From Geovibrio ferrireducens (GTDB lineage Bacteria; Chrysiogenota; Deferribacteres; Deferribacterales; Geovibrionaceae), in contig NZ_JAJAPB010000005.1 of NCBI RefSeq assembly GCF_026226615.1, positions 124,001-188,000 of the forward strand: a stretch of DNA of 64,000 nucleotides. Reading direction: 5' to 3'. Numbering within the stretch: position 1 is the stretch's first letter; each line of letters begins with the position of its first letter. The position numbers and the translations under genes are program-made. The notes beneath the pieces are model-generated. The model ran no database searches and had not been told where the DNA came from. It saw only the letters and a program-made list of their open reading frames with translations. Below are positions 45,085 to 53,824 of the stretch, piece by piece.

Positions 45085-45660
45085 ATGAAAAATTATCTTG
45101 TTATCAGCAACAACACCATTCACCTTGAATGGATAAACGAAATACTGAGTATTCAGGGGCATAAATGCCTCACACTGCGCTATGAAGACAAAGAGGAGCT
45201 TGCACAGTCTGACTTTTTGCCTGATTTTGTAATTTTTGACATTTTCTCCAGCAATTTTGACGAAGGACTTATCCGCCCTTTTCTTGACGGTGACTATCCG
45301 GCGACAATTATGCTTCTCACCTCAAAGAGCAACCCCTTCCAGAAGTACTATTTCAAAAAATATAATATTATCAATTTTCTCTACATCGAAAACGATGTGC
45401 ATACCTTCACCGAAGCGCTCAAAGGAGTTAAGCCCAGAAAAAGGATGAAGCCCTGGCCTAAGTCCGTTCTGCTGCTTACTGTAAGGGAATATGAAATTCT
45501 CAAGCATATTGCAGGCGGAAAAACAAGCAAAGAGATTGCAAAGCAGCTTCAAATAAGTAAAAATACTGTCGATACGCACAGAAATAAAATGCTCCAGAAG
45601 CTCAATCTCTCCAACTCGACTGCTTTGGTAAACTACGCCATCAAATCCGGACTGATATAG
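45085..45660 (+). CDS. LuxR/NarL-family regulator with divergent receiver domain
   Basis: The 191-residue protein has a receiver-like fold (~1-115) in which DFVIFDIFSS may carry the acceptor Asp but the usual acidic pair near the start is not evident. A GerE/LuxR helix-turn-helix follows (LTVREYEILKHIAGGKTSKE; NTVDTHRNKMLQKL). ATG 45085 is preferred over the longer frame from 45040 because GAGGT lies just upstream. Phosphorylation may not be the input. Confidence 0.85.
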   Translation: MKNYLVISNNTIHLEWINEILSIQGHKCLTLRYEDKEELAQSDFLPDFVIFDIFSSNFDEGLIRPFLDGDYPATIMLLTSKSNPFQKYYFKKYNIINFLYIENDVHTFTEALKGVKPRKRMKPWPKSVLLLTVREYEILKHIAGGKTSKEIAKQLQISKNTVDTHRNKMLQKLNLSNSTALVNYAIKSGLI

Positions 45661-45699
45661 GCGTAAAAGCAGAAGGGAGCGTTTACATCAGGTGATTAA

Positions 45700-46950
45700 G
45701 TGAAGAGAATTCCTTTATCAGAAATCCAGCCGGGAATGGTCATTTCGCGGCTGGACAAGCAGGGAGTCCACTTTCCACATTACGGGCAGGTAATTACGGA
45801 TCTGGATTTTATTCAGGATTTGAGAGATCAGGGAGTTGGCTACGTCTATCTGGCTGACGCTGAGGACGAACCCGCGATCTCCCTTTTGGACAGCTTCGGC
45901 CTAGCGCGGAAGGATAACATGCGCCCCCCGTGCAGAAAAGCGGAAGCTGAGCCGGAGGATGACGAAAACATGCGTCCGGGAGTGTTCTCACCCGGCAATA
46001 ACCTCATTTTTGCAAAAAAGATCCGTCAGCGGGCTCAGAGCAATGTAAAATCAATTTTCGATAAAATAACCTCAGGCGCGTTGCCTGATCTGGATATTGC
46101 ACGCTCCGTAACGGACGAGTTTGTCAGCACATGTCTTTATAAAAATGAAGTTTTTATGAACATGCTTCTTGTAAAGGAAGCACTGGAATGTGAAGTCAAC
46201 CACGCCATAAACGTAAGCATTCTCTCAATAGCCCTTGGCAGGAGGCTGGGACTGCCGACATACGAACTGGAAAATCTCGGTCTGGCAGGTCTGCTCCATG
46301 ATGTTGGCATGCTTATGCTGCCGGAGTATGTTTATAAGGATTCCGGCAAGCTCTCGGAAACTGAGTTTGAAACACTGAAAAGTCACTCCGAACGCGGCTT
46401 TCAGATGCTTAAACAGTGCGGCGGGCTGAACGAGGCCGTTCTTCAGGCTGTCCTCCAGCATCATGAAAAGGCTAACGGCACAGGCTACCCCGAAGGTCTG
46501 CTTGAGCGCCAGATAACAAAAAATGCTAAAATAGTCGCCATAGCAGATACATACGATACAATAACCTCAGACCGGCCATACAGCAAGGGGCGCTCCCCCG
46601 TGCAGGCAATCAAGCTGATTTTCGGCTGGTCCGGCAGACATTTCAACGAAACTCTGGTAAAATTCTTCGTTAGTCTTCTGGGGGTTTATCCCGTGGGTAC
46701 TGTCCTGCGGCTGGAATCCGGAGAGGTCGGAATAGTTTATGAAGTTTCCAGAGGGAGCTCCACAAAGCCGAAAATACTTGTGATTATTGATGAGGACGGA
46801 AATGAGAGGGAGCCGTTTCCCCTTGATCTCAATGCCAAAAATATCGTCACAGGGCAACCTGTAAAAGTCATAAAAGAAACACTCACGCCGGATCAGATAA
46901 CTACTGATATTTTCAGCGTACTGGAAAAATATCTTTTCAGCGGAAAGTAA
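45700..46950 (+). CDS. HD-GYP domain protein with DUF3391-type N-terminus
   Basis: The 416-residue protein starts with the DUF3391-like region (IPLSEIQPGMVISRL). The HD-GYP domain at ~150-330 has LLHDVGMLMLP and HHEKANGTGYPEGL, so the metal ligands for c-di-GMP cleavage look complete. A C-terminal extension of about 90 residues follows (VYPVGTVLRLESGEVGIVYE). The start is GTG at 45700 with AGGTG five bases upstream. It lies 39 bases after the LuxR-type gene and may be co-transcribed. Confidence 0.92.
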   Translation: MKRIPLSEIQPGMVISRLDKQGVHFPHYGQVITDLDFIQDLRDQGVGYVYLADAEDEPAISLLDSFGLARKDNMRPPCRKAEAEPEDDENMRPGVFSPGNNLIFAKKIRQRAQSNVKSIFDKITSGALPDLDIARSVTDEFVSTCLYKNEVFMNMLLVKEALECEVNHAINVSILSIALGRRLGLPTYELENLGLAGLLHDVGMLMLPEYVYKDSGKLSETEFETLKSHSERGFQMLKQCGGLNEAVLQAVLQHHEKANGTGYPEGLLERQITKNAKIVAIADTYDTITSDRPYSKGRSPVQAIKLIFGWSGRHFNETLVKFFVSLLGVYPVGTVLRLESGEVGIVYEVSRGSSTKPKILVIIDEDGNEREPFPLDLNAKNIVTGQPVKVIKETLTPDQITTDIFSVLEKYLFSGK

Positions 46951-47092
46951 AGGGATAATACAGCAGACTCACCCGCTGGTATATGCCAGAGGAGTCCGCC
47001 TTATCTGGCAGAATTTAAATTACGGACTTTTTATGAACTATTCTTCGGTGCGGCGTTCATATCATTAACGAGAAGCAGAAAACAACCTCCCG

Positions 47093-47127
47093 AAAAGACA
47101 GGGAACCGCAAGGTTCCCTTCTTTATT
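47093..47127. terminator. Bidirectional terminator between HD-GYP and Fur-type genes
   Basis: GGGAACC (47101-47107) pairs with GGTTCCC (47112-47118) across a GCAA loop. T-rich sequence follows on the plus strand; A's on the left are poorer. It lies just beyond the Fur-type gene stop and would also end the HD-GYP transcript. Confidence 0.75.
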
Positions 47128-47538
47128 TTAAGAGTTCATTCCTGAGCAGCTTCTGCATGTGCCTTTTATCATGACACCCACAGAGTCCACATATTTTCCG
47201 TATTTTTCATAGAAGAATTTTTTAAGCTCGTATGAATCCGTTTCCAGGTCTTCCACATAGCCGCATTTTGAGCAGACATAGTGAACATGGTCGCCTATGT
47301 TTATCTCATAAACCGGTTTTGCGCCCTCAATCGGGATCTCCTTAAGCAGACCTTCCTCCACAAGGAGGTTAACATTTTTATATATTGTTGCCAGAGAAAC
47401 GGAAGGGGAAACAGCCTTAACAAGCCTGTGCAGCTCGTCAATGCAGACATGCCCTTTACCTCTGATCTCGCTGAGCAGAAGCATCCTCTGAGGTGTAACC
47501 TTAAGGTTTTTCGACCTGAGCGATTCTTCAAAATTCAT
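47128..47538 (-). CDS. Fur-family metalloregulator (PerR/Fur-like)
   Basis: The 136-residue protein has a winged helix (KVTPQRMLLLSEIRGKGHVC; SLATIYKNVNLLVEEGLLKE) and a dimer domain with two zinc-type pairs, CSKC (~95) and CRSC (~130). HVHYVCSKCGYVEDLE is typical of the family. In my alignment the His/Glu residues usually found just before the second Cys pair are replaced by V/M (VGVMIKGTC), so the regulatory metal site may be altered. AAGGAGC precedes the ATG. A likely target is the rubrerythrin promoter dyad at 4524-4540. Confidence 0.9.
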   Translation of the reverse strand: MNFEESLRSKNLKVTPQRMLLLSEIRGKGHVCIDELHRLVKAVSPSVSLATIYKNVNLLVEEGLLKEIPIEGAKPVYEINIGDHVHYVCSKCGYVEDLETDSYELKKFFYEKYGKYVDSVGVMIKGTCRSCSGMNS

Positions 47539-47928
47539 ATAAAGCTCCTTTTACTTTAAGTCAGCAGTACACGGTTTTAATTCAAACCAATTATGTCTTC
47601 AAATACAAATATATTTCAACTAAAAATAATAATTAATTGACATCAGGCAATGCTTTTTTAAAATACATCAGAGACAGCAGCCTGTAAATATCTGTAGAGA
47701 AACACTTTATAGATACATTTTGATATTCTCCGAAAAGAAAGAATATCAACTGATAACTATACCACTATCTTTTATTATATTATGCTCATAAATTTGTCCA
47801 CAGAAATGTCTAGAGAACGGGAATCATTTAATAAAAATTATGAACTAATAGAAACTTACAGAACAAAAAAGTTTGAGTGCATTAAGTGGTTAAAAAGCTC
47901 CCTCCGCGGAGAAGGGAGCCCCAGTGTT
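47539..47928. promoter_or_regulatory. AT-rich intergenic region with dyad
   Basis: No convincing gene. A perfect 10-bp inverted repeat, TTGATATTCT ... AGAATATCAA (47720-47749, 10-base spacer), may be an operator or hairpin. On the minus strand TTGAAA (47614-47619) and CATAAT (47590-47595), 18 bases apart, form a possible promoter for the Fur-family gene. The rest is AT-rich without features. Confidence 0.55.
47892..47920 (-). terminator. Terminator of cyclophilin gene
   Basis: On the minus strand GCTCCCT (47913-47919) pairs with AGGGAGC (47897-47903) around CCGCGG-containing sequence, followed by five T's. It sits ten bases beyond the cyclophilin stop codon. Confidence 0.88.
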
Positions 47929-48534
47929 TTATTTTTTCTTAATTACTTTTATCTTTTTTATCACTATGGAAGTCTGAGGAACATCGCTTCTGAAAAAGCC
48001 GCCGCTCCCTGTGGGTACATCCGCCATAGCGTCTACGATCTCCATACCTTTCGTGACTTTGCCGAATACGGCATAGCCCCAGCCCTGCGGAGTTTCTGCG
48101 GCATAATCCAGAAAATAGTTATCCACATAGTTTATAAAAAACTGTGATGTGGCAGAGTGAGGATCATTCGTTCTTGCCATTGCTATTGTTCCTCTCTCGT
48201 TTTTGATTCCGTTTGATGCCTCATTTTTGATTGGGGCATTTCCTTCCTTCTGCTCAAGATTTTCAGTGAAACCGCCGCCCTGTGCCATGAATCCGGGAAT
48301 AACTCTGTGGAAGACTGTTCCTTCATAAAATCCTGACTTTACATATCCAAGGAAGTTTTTGACCGTTTCTGGCGATTCCTTGTCGAAAAGCTCAACCTCA
48401 AAATCTCCCAAGTTTGTACTGAATAATACTTTTGTGTTTTTCATCTCAACCTCTTCAGTTTTGTCCGCTTCTTTCTGTGTGCTGCAACCGAAAACCAGAA
48501 CAGCAGCCAGAAGAAAAATAAGTTTACGCAGCAT
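47929..48534 (-). CDS. Cyclophilin-type peptidyl-prolyl isomerase, lipoprotein
   Basis: The 201-residue protein has a lipoprotein signal (FLLAAVLVFGC) and a charged linker, followed by a cyclophilin domain. Conserved motifs are FHRVIPGFMAQGG, GTIAMARTNDPHSATSQFFI and YAVFGKV. Catalytic Arg and Phe residues are present in FHRVIPGF. Lipid anchoring would place it in the cell envelope as a folding catalyst for exported proteins. Its gene stands alone. Confidence 0.94.
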   Translation of the reverse strand: MLRKLIFLLAAVLVFGCSTQKEADKTEEVEMKNTKVLFSTNLGDFEVELFDKESPETVKNFLGYVKSGFYEGTVFHRVIPGFMAQGGGFTENLEQKEGNAPIKNEASNGIKNERGTIAMARTNDPHSATSQFFINYVDNYFLDYAAETPQGWGYAVFGKVTKGMEIVDAMADVPTGSGGFFRSDVPQTSIVIKKIKVIKKK

Positions 48535-48651
48535 AGGAACTCCGTCTTTTTTTTATTGAGATGCAAATAATAGCTTGTATCTTTCAGGAATTCTAATATT
48601 TTCTGCAAATGTGACGATTATTTAATAAGTGATTACACCGGAAGGTGATTT

Positions 48652-49602
48652 GTGGGAACTAAAAGGACTATTGTTATTTTCGGGTCGGACAGTACTGATT
48701 CTGTAAAAAGTTTTTCTTTCTCTGTGACCGGCTTCAGGCTGGCATTAGCGGCAACTGTTGTTTTTCTGATTTCTTCTGTGGCGGTTTTTACCGTTCTTTT
48801 TGATTTCGCTGTGGACAGGGCTCATTTTTTGCATTGGAAGGATGAGAACAAACGTTTGACCAAGCAAATTAAGCAGTATGAACCTGTGATAGCGGAGCTT
48901 GAGGACAAGTCCTCTATCCTTGACTCAACCCAGAACAGGCTTCTGGGTACGGCATCACTGGCAGGTTTGCAGGTCTCCGATCCCCAGCCGGAAGGCGGAA
49001 CGGAAAGTGCACAGCCCTATCAGCTTGCGGAAGATATTTATCAGACCGATGCCCTTAACCCTATGACAAAGTTTCTCCGCCGGGAGCTTGACTCAAGGAT
49101 AATAAGCATCACCGGACTTGCTAACTACATAGAAGAGCAGGAATTTCTCTTTCAGTCTACTCCGTCGGGCTCTCCGGTTGAAGGGTGGATCTCCAGCAAA
49201 TTTGATTTCCGTTTCTCTCCGTTTACCGGAAGGCTTGTCTTCCATGAAGGGCTCGACATAGCGGCGCCGTTCGGTTCACCCGTGCGGGCATCGGCTAAGG
49301 GTATAGTTATCTTCTCCGGCTATAAGCAGGGTTACGGTTATCTTGTCACAATAGACCACGGGTACGGCTTTGTAACACGATACGGCCACAACAGCAGGCT
49401 CACAGTGCGCGAGGGTGATTTTGTACAGCGTGGCGAGCGTATAGCTCTTGTCGGTTCAACAGGGCACAGCACCGGGCCCCATGTTCATTATGAAGTCCTT
49501 ATAAACGGCATTCCGGTGAACCCCCTGAACTTCATGTTCAATACATCGAAACCCACGCAGAAAGAGCTTAACGCAAAATATGTTAAAAACGATTACAATT
49601 GA
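48652..49602 (+). CDS. M23-family peptidoglycan endopeptidase
   Basis: The 316-residue protein has a short cytoplasmic start, one transmembrane helix (~26-50), a coiled-coil-like stretch and a C-terminal LytM/M23 domain. Zinc ligands are visible: HEGLDIA (HxxxD) and HVHYEV (HxH), with YGHNS between, so the enzyme looks active. It should cut peptide cross-links in the periplasm during growth or division. The start is GTG at 48652, a few bases after AAGGTG. The next gene is 42 bases downstream. Confidence 0.93.
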   Translation: MGTKRTIVIFGSDSTDSVKSFSFSVTGFRLALAATVVFLISSVAVFTVLFDFAVDRAHFLHWKDENKRLTKQIKQYEPVIAELEDKSSILDSTQNRLLGTASLAGLQVSDPQPEGGTESAQPYQLAEDIYQTDALNPMTKFLRRELDSRIISITGLANYIEEQEFLFQSTPSGSPVEGWISSKFDFRFSPFTGRLVFHEGLDIAAPFGSPVRASAKGIVIFSGYKQGYGYLVTIDHGYGFVTRYGHNSRLTVREGDFVQRGERIALVGSTGHSTGPHVHYEVLINGIPVNPLNFMFNTSKPTQKELNAKYVKNDYN

Positions 49603-49644
49603 TTTTCCCCTCTTATAACATTATGTTGACTAAGAGGTTGTGAA

Positions 49645-50070
49645 ATGCGGATAGAATGGACAAGCTATATACAAACCAATAACGAGCTTCTGGATTCACA
49701 GCATAAAGAACTGTTCAGCAGAATGAACAGGTATTTCGAGTGCGCGGAACGCAACCCGCGCCCGCAGGAACTGATTGAAACACTTAACTATCTGGTGGAA
49801 TACGTTAAAACCCATTTCAAAACCGAAGACGATATAATGACCCAGATAGAATATACAAGGCAGAAGGAACACAGAAAATCCCACAGAGAGCTCACTGAAA
49901 AACTTGTGGAGATATACAAAGAGCTTATAGAAAACGGCGCCTCTGACGAACTCCATGAGAAACTGGCAAAACTTTGCCAGATTTGGTATGTGGCGCATAT
50001 AAATGATTTCGACAAACGTCTTGCCTCCTATATAAAAGCCTATAACAGAGCACACCAATCTCAGATTTGA
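49645..50070 (+). CDS. Bacteriohemerythrin
   Basis: The 141-residue diiron O2-binding protein has ligand motifs DSQHKELFSRMN, HFKTEDDIM, HRKSHREL and HINDFDK, all in the order and spacing of bacteriohemerythrins. It could store, deliver or sense oxygen in a microaerobic or anaerobic cell. Its stop codon lies inside the first arm of a dispersed repeat (GAGACTGC starting at 50069), so the repeat has settled directly at the gene end. Confidence 0.95.
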   Translation: MRIEWTSYIQTNNELLDSQHKELFSRMNRYFECAERNPRPQELIETLNYLVEYVKTHFKTEDDIMTQIEYTRQKEHRKSHRELTEKLVEIYKELIENGASDELHEKLAKLCQIWYVAHINDFDKRLASYIKAYNRAHQSQI

Positions 50071-50140
50071 GACTGCCACGCCGCTTTGCTCCTCGCTGTG
50101 ACGTAAGCTACTGTCATTGTGAACAAAGTGAAGCGATCTC
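50069..50140. repeat. GTC...CTC composite palindrome
   Basis: The inverted half GAGACTGC...GCTGTGAC (50069-50102) has one mismatch in its stem. It is followed by the direct half GTCATTGT...GCGATCTC (50113-50140), whose stem contains two G-T wobbles. It overlaps the hemerythrin stop codon. Confidence 0.7.
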
Positions 50141-50209
50141 TATCCTGACAGTTAAAAACCGTACATCCTGCTCTTGTGTTCATGCCGGCAGTCTTTAATC
50201 AACTATTTC

Positions 50210-50303
50210 AAATCCCCCTCTGGTCCCCCTTTGCAAAGGGGGAAGCTATTGCGAATAAGAGTAAAAGCACCCTCCTTTCGTAAAGGAGGGCGGGGGAGGA
50301 TTT
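50210..50303. repeat. C-rich 92-bp repeat, solitary copy
   Basis: Outer arms AAATCCCCCTC and GGGGGAGGATTT enclose two hairpins, CCCCCTTTGCAAAGGGGG and CCTCCTTTCGTAAAGGAGG. The 3' spacer ACCTGAGACATCGTTTAC matches that after the copy at 53825-53916. The intervening region between the hairpins differs from the array copies. Length is 94 bases. Confidence 0.88.
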
Positions 50304-50340
50304 ACCTGAGACATCGTTTACATAATCCTGCTTTTTTTCC

Positions 50341-50429
50341 GTCACTCTGAGCCTCAGGCGAAGAGTCTCTTATCTGATAACATCAAATCAATGATCACGG
50401 CAGAGATGCTTCACTCCGTTCAGCATGAC
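50341..50429. repeat. GTC...CTC composite palindrome
   Basis: The direct half GTCACTCT...AGAGTCTC (50341-50369) is followed by the inverted half GAGATGCT...AGCATGAC (50403-50429). Stems are ACTCT/AGAGT and ATGCT/AGCAT. Confidence 0.8.
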
Positions 50430-50436
50430 TAGTTCG

Positions 50437-50466
50437 GAGCAAAAAAAAAGCGGAGCCGAAGCTCCG
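50437..50466 (-). terminator. Second copy of decaheme-gene terminator
   Basis: This 30-base sequence is an exact duplicate of 50563-50592. On the minus strand it is CGGAGC-TTCG-GCTCCG then GC and nine T's, a full intrinsic terminator. The two copies flank the modular repeat at 50475-50566. Confidence 0.85.
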
Positions 50467-50474
50467 ACTTGACA

Positions 50475-50566
50475 ACATCAAACTGCACATCCTGTCAGTT
50501 TGATGTACACGCTCACGCCGAACACGTTCGGCTTCGCTGCGCACGGCGGGCTCCCTCCTTGGGAGC
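50475..50566. repeat. Modular hairpin repeat between duplicated terminators
   Basis: Hairpin A is ACATCAAACTG / CAGTTTGATGT (50475-50506). The linker ACACGCTCACGCC follows, then hairpin B CCGAAC / GTTCGG (50518-50531), the linker CTTCGCTGCGCACGGCG and hairpin C GCTCCC / GGGAGC (50550-50566). Hairpins B and C have arms unlike those of the 5.3-kb copies, yet fully complementary. It is bounded by a 30-base direct duplication. Confidence 0.82.
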
Positions 50567-50592
50567 AAAAAAAAAGCGGAGCCGAAGCTCCG
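50563..50592 (-). terminator. Terminator of decaheme cytochrome gene
   Basis: On the minus strand CGGAGC-TTCG-GCTCCG with nine T's follows the decaheme stop codon by about 27 bases. The UUCG loop makes it very stable. Confidence 0.92.
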
Positions 50593-50618
50593 CTTTTTAG
50601 TTTTGAAGTTAGAAACTG

Positions 50619-53066
50619 TTAATGGCCGGGAGCGTAACTGCCGTTATGGCAAGTTGCACAACCTTCTCCACCAGTCTGTGATTTTGAAGTCACAAAGTTA
50701 AAATGTGCTTTAAGACTAGCATCATTTCCAGATTTAAGAAGATCTCCTGTGTGGCAGCTAGCGCAAGCAGCTTTAGCCGGTCCAACTATTGTATCGTCAG
50801 AATCAACAGTCAAACTTGCACCCTGTCCAAGAGTAACAGGAACAGCACCAACACCTGCATCACTGTATGTTCCGGGGTTATGGCAAGCTTCACAATTTGT
50901 AAGATCTTGCGGATAGTAAATCTGAACATCATTGAAGTTCGCAGTGATAGCATTGGTTCCAACAGGGTTCACTCCCCAGCCTGCGGGCAGGATTTTTCCG
51001 AAGAATGCCCAGATCGATGTTCCTTGCTGTCTGTACAGGATATAAGGTTTATCTGTTGCACCAGCAGAGTGAATCCTATGAAGCATGTTTTTGAGATCGT
51101 AGCTTTCCTCATCTTTGCCATCAAGAGCAGTTGATGCATTAACGCCATAGTAACTCGCTCTTCTGTTTTTCTCTGTTGCACCGGGGTTGTGGCAAACAAC
51201 ACACATTTGTGTACCGATAACACGTCCGCTTGTGCCGTGGAAACCGGAATTACTGCCATGGCATGCAATACATTTTGCATCATCAACTATTGAGCGACGA
51301 AGTGCAAGTTCAGTACCATTGGCAGCAACATCAAAAGGAACGGCAATACCGCTAACCAGAGGTCCAGTGTACCCAGTAAGCGTTACGTCACCTACTTTAA
51401 GTGAAGGTCTGTTATGAATAACAATCGCACCTCTCGTTTCACCAGCACCAGCAGCAACAGGAACAGTGGTTGTCATTCTATTTGTCATAGCATTGTAAAC
51501 GTTTGTTCCGTTAGTTGTAAGTGCACCCGCAGCCGCTGAAAGTCTGTTAGTTGTTGATGGCTGAGCACTAGTCATGCCAATGTTAGTCCAATCATCGCCT
51601 TTTCCATAACCGACCCACATTGTAAGGTTGCCAAATGTAGGACCTGCATCAAGATCGTTATTTATAAGGTTGTAATTATCACCATCAGCATCCTCAACTC
51701 CCCAAACAACATCAGCAAAATCCCCTGCACCATTTACAGTTATGCTATAGATTTTGTAAGTAAAATCTGATGCGTATTTTGTACTGAGGTCATAACCGCC
51801 GTGGAACTGAGCAAAAGTGGGTGCAAGCCCGCCATTGTGGCAGCTAACGCAAGCCAATTCACTTGTTGCTCCAGTGTAATCTTCATGGAAGCTTACATCA
51901 GTAACCTGAGTTCCAACAAGATCCCATGAGTCCCAACTCTGGTGGCAGGACATACATGTGTAATAGTTGAAATATTTCTGCTGAGTGACTTCAGCAACCC
52001 TTGCAGGACTATCATGGCATACTACACAATCCTGCATATTATTGGGGTAACCAATGGCATAATAAACACCCGATTTAACCTGCACAGGTTCGTCATGAGT
52101 TGAAACATGCACACCGTGAACATATGCTACAAGATTTCCACCTTTATTGGGGTTAGCAGCCTCCTTTGATGCATAAGAGTGGCAAACTGTACAATTTTCA
52201 CCGTTTGAAGCTGCATAATGATAACCATATGTGGATTTTCTTGTTTCATGAGAAGCATTTATAGCAGAATTATTGCCTCTGTTGAATATTTTTTCACCGT
52301 GGCAGCTTGCACATGCCGCTTTTGAAAAAAGATCTCTGGGAGCTGTTCCGTAGTCCTTCTGAACATTAGCATAATACCTGTACCAACCAGTTGTATCAGC
52401 CAAGTCAGTATTATCATTAACAAATGTTACAAGAATACGTATATCGCGATCAACTTCAGGAAGTGCAAGAAGTTCTGCAAGTTTCTGAATATCTGTCAGA
52501 GTACTTCCAGTGGTACTCCCGCCATTTGCAGGGAAAGTAATTTTATAATTACCGTCTGTAGGCTGAGTAAAAGCATTAGGAAGAGCAGTGGCGGTGCTCG
52601 AAGACTGGATTCTCGCACGCACTACCTGATTCTGAGCATCAAGATAGTGGAAATATACTGTGTTGAAATTCTTATACCCTTTAAAAGGATTGCCTTTTGC
52701 GTCCTTGAAAGAGAAGGTAATTTCAATGTTTCCACCACTCAGAGTAGCAGATAAATCATTGTTAGATTCGATAACCTCTTTACGAAGAGCGATAGTTGCA
52801 CCAACTCCGATCTCAGCATCACGCTGAGCCTCAAGCTCTGCAATTTGCGCAAGTAAAGCCTGAATTTCCTCTGTTGAAGCAGAACCAGACTCCTCAAGAG
52901 CCTCAATCTGAGCCAGAAGAGCATCAATCTGCTGCTGAAGAGCAGTGACCGTACCCGGGTCAACATCCTGTCCAGCTTTTCCGTCGGAACCGTCTGAGCC
53001 GCAGCCGACAGCGACGAACATGCAAAGTAATGTTGCCATTACAAGCAATAAAAGTCTTTTTGACAT
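50619..53066 (-). CDS. OmcA/MtrC-family decaheme c-type cytochrome, lipoprotein
   Basis: The 815-residue protein has a lipoprotein signal (MFVAVGC) and a coiled-coil stretch at ~40-85 (LQQQIDALLAQIEALEE). It contains exactly ten CXXCH sites: CASCH, CTVCH, CVVCH, CMSCH, CVSCH in the first half and CIACH, CVVCH, CEACH, CASCH, CATCH in the second. This pentahaem-plus-pentahaem layout matches outer-surface decaheme cytochromes that pass electrons to metals or other extracellular acceptors. The usual MtrA/MtrB porin partners are not in the window. AAAGGAGG precedes ATG; promoter at 53220-53247. Confidence 0.96.
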   Translation of the reverse strand: MSKRLLLLVMATLLCMFVAVGCGSDGSDGKAGQDVDPGTVTALQQQIDALLAQIEALEESGSASTEEIQALLAQIAELEAQRDAEIGVGATIALRKEVIESNNDLSATLSGGNIEITFSFKDAKGNPFKGYKNFNTVYFHYLDAQNQVVRARIQSSSTATALPNAFTQPTDGNYKITFPANGGSTTGSTLTDIQKLAELLALPEVDRDIRILVTFVNDNTDLADTTGWYRYYANVQKDYGTAPRDLFSKAACASCHGEKIFNRGNNSAINASHETRKSTYGYHYAASNGENCTVCHSYASKEAANPNKGGNLVAYVHGVHVSTHDEPVQVKSGVYYAIGYPNNMQDCVVCHDSPARVAEVTQQKYFNYYTCMSCHQSWDSWDLVGTQVTDVSFHEDYTGATSELACVSCHNGGLAPTFAQFHGGYDLSTKYASDFTYKIYSITVNGAGDFADVVWGVEDADGDNYNLINNDLDAGPTFGNLTMWVGYGKGDDWTNIGMTSAQPSTTNRLSAAAGALTTNGTNVYNAMTNRMTTTVPVAAGAGETRGAIVIHNRPSLKVGDVTLTGYTGPLVSGIAVPFDVAANGTELALRRSIVDDAKCIACHGSNSGFHGTSGRVIGTQMCVVCHNPGATEKNRRASYYGVNASTALDGKDEESYDLKNMLHRIHSAGATDKPYILYRQQGTSIWAFFGKILPAGWGVNPVGTNAITANFNDVQIYYPQDLTNCEACHNPGTYSDAGVGAVPVTLGQGASLTVDSDDTIVGPAKAACASCHTGDLLKSGNDASLKAHFNFVTSKSQTGGEGCATCHNGSYAPGH

Positions 53067-53102
53067 AAACTTTCCTCCTTTAATTTTATGCCCCTTATTC
53101 TA

Positions 53103-53135
53103 AGCCCTTAATGCCTGTTTCAGGGATTAAGGGCT
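53103..53135 (-). promoter_or_regulatory. Hairpin in 5' leader of decaheme gene
   Basis: AGCCCTTAAT (53103-53112) pairs with ATTAAGGGCT (53126-53135), and an inner CCTG/CAGG pair extends the stem after a one-base mismatch. It lies 37 bases upstream of the start codon, within the predicted leader of about 145 bases. It may stabilise the mRNA or bind a regulator. Confidence 0.65.
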
Positions 53136-53219
53136 ATAACGCCCTAGTCAAACAGTGTTTAAGTTTTACAGACTCAATTAATAAACTACATATCTGTACG
53201 ATATTATTCACGTTATCGA

Positions 53220-53247
53220 AGTATATCAAAAAAAAATGATTTGTCAA
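53220..53247 (-). promoter_or_regulatory. Sigma-70-type promoter of decaheme gene
   Basis: On the minus strand TTGACA (53242-53247) and TATACT (53220-53225) are separated by 16 bases, mostly T's. It is a near-consensus promoter; transcription would start near 53213. Confidence 0.75.
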
Positions 53248-53724
53248 AATGAACTTAACTCTTTGCGCTAATAAAATTTACATTCGCTTTACCGCCTGTT
53301 TTTTTTCATATTTTAGTCATCATCGAAACTTATTAGTTACTACTAAATCAGCGTAAAATCTTATCATTCCATATGTATAGAAATTTCGCAATATTTGCAT
53401 AATTACCCAGAAGATGACTAGGTGTTTAGAAATACTTAACCATCCTATTTATCGTGAAATATCGAAACGAACTTTTTTAGGTAATGCCAATGTAAAAATT
53501 ATTAAGAAAATAAATTAACATTGGTTTATTTTAGCCTAATAATAATTTTCCAGTGACTATTGATAAATAAGACATATTAAACCGCTAGGAATTGCCTGAA
53601 AACTAATATTCCGCCACAGGGAGACAATGTTTTTTGTTTTGCTATAAAATTTTACCTATGGCTTACCGGAATGATTTTTTTGAAATGACTGAGAGATTTC
53701 TGAGGTGAAGAAGTTGGAGATAGC
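53248..53724. other. AT-rich intergenic stretch without recognised features
   Basis: About 480 bases of AT-rich sequence upstream of the decaheme promoter. I see no gene, ribosome site, repeat or convincing hairpin. It may hold distal regulatory sites or be decayed sequence. Confidence 0.5.
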
Positions 53725-53807
53725 GTCACTGCGAGGAGTAAAGCGATGCGGCAGTCTCCGGTATATATACATAGAGATTGCTTCACCTTATCAGGGTTCG
53801 CAATGAC
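53725..53807. repeat. GTC...CTC composite palindrome
   Basis: The direct half GTCACTGC...GCAGTCTC (53725-53758) and the inverted half GAGATTGC...GCAATGAC (53774-53807) have stems ACTGC/GCAGT and ATTGC/GCAAT. It ends 18 bases before the first C-rich repeat unit. Confidence 0.85.
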
Positions 53808-53824
53808 ATAAACAGCAAAAATCA

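Noticed and set aside
47782-48147. 121-codon plus-strand frame between the Fur-type and cyclophilin genes
   Set aside because: Its second half is antisense to cyclophilin, it runs through that gene's terminator and no ribosome site is present.
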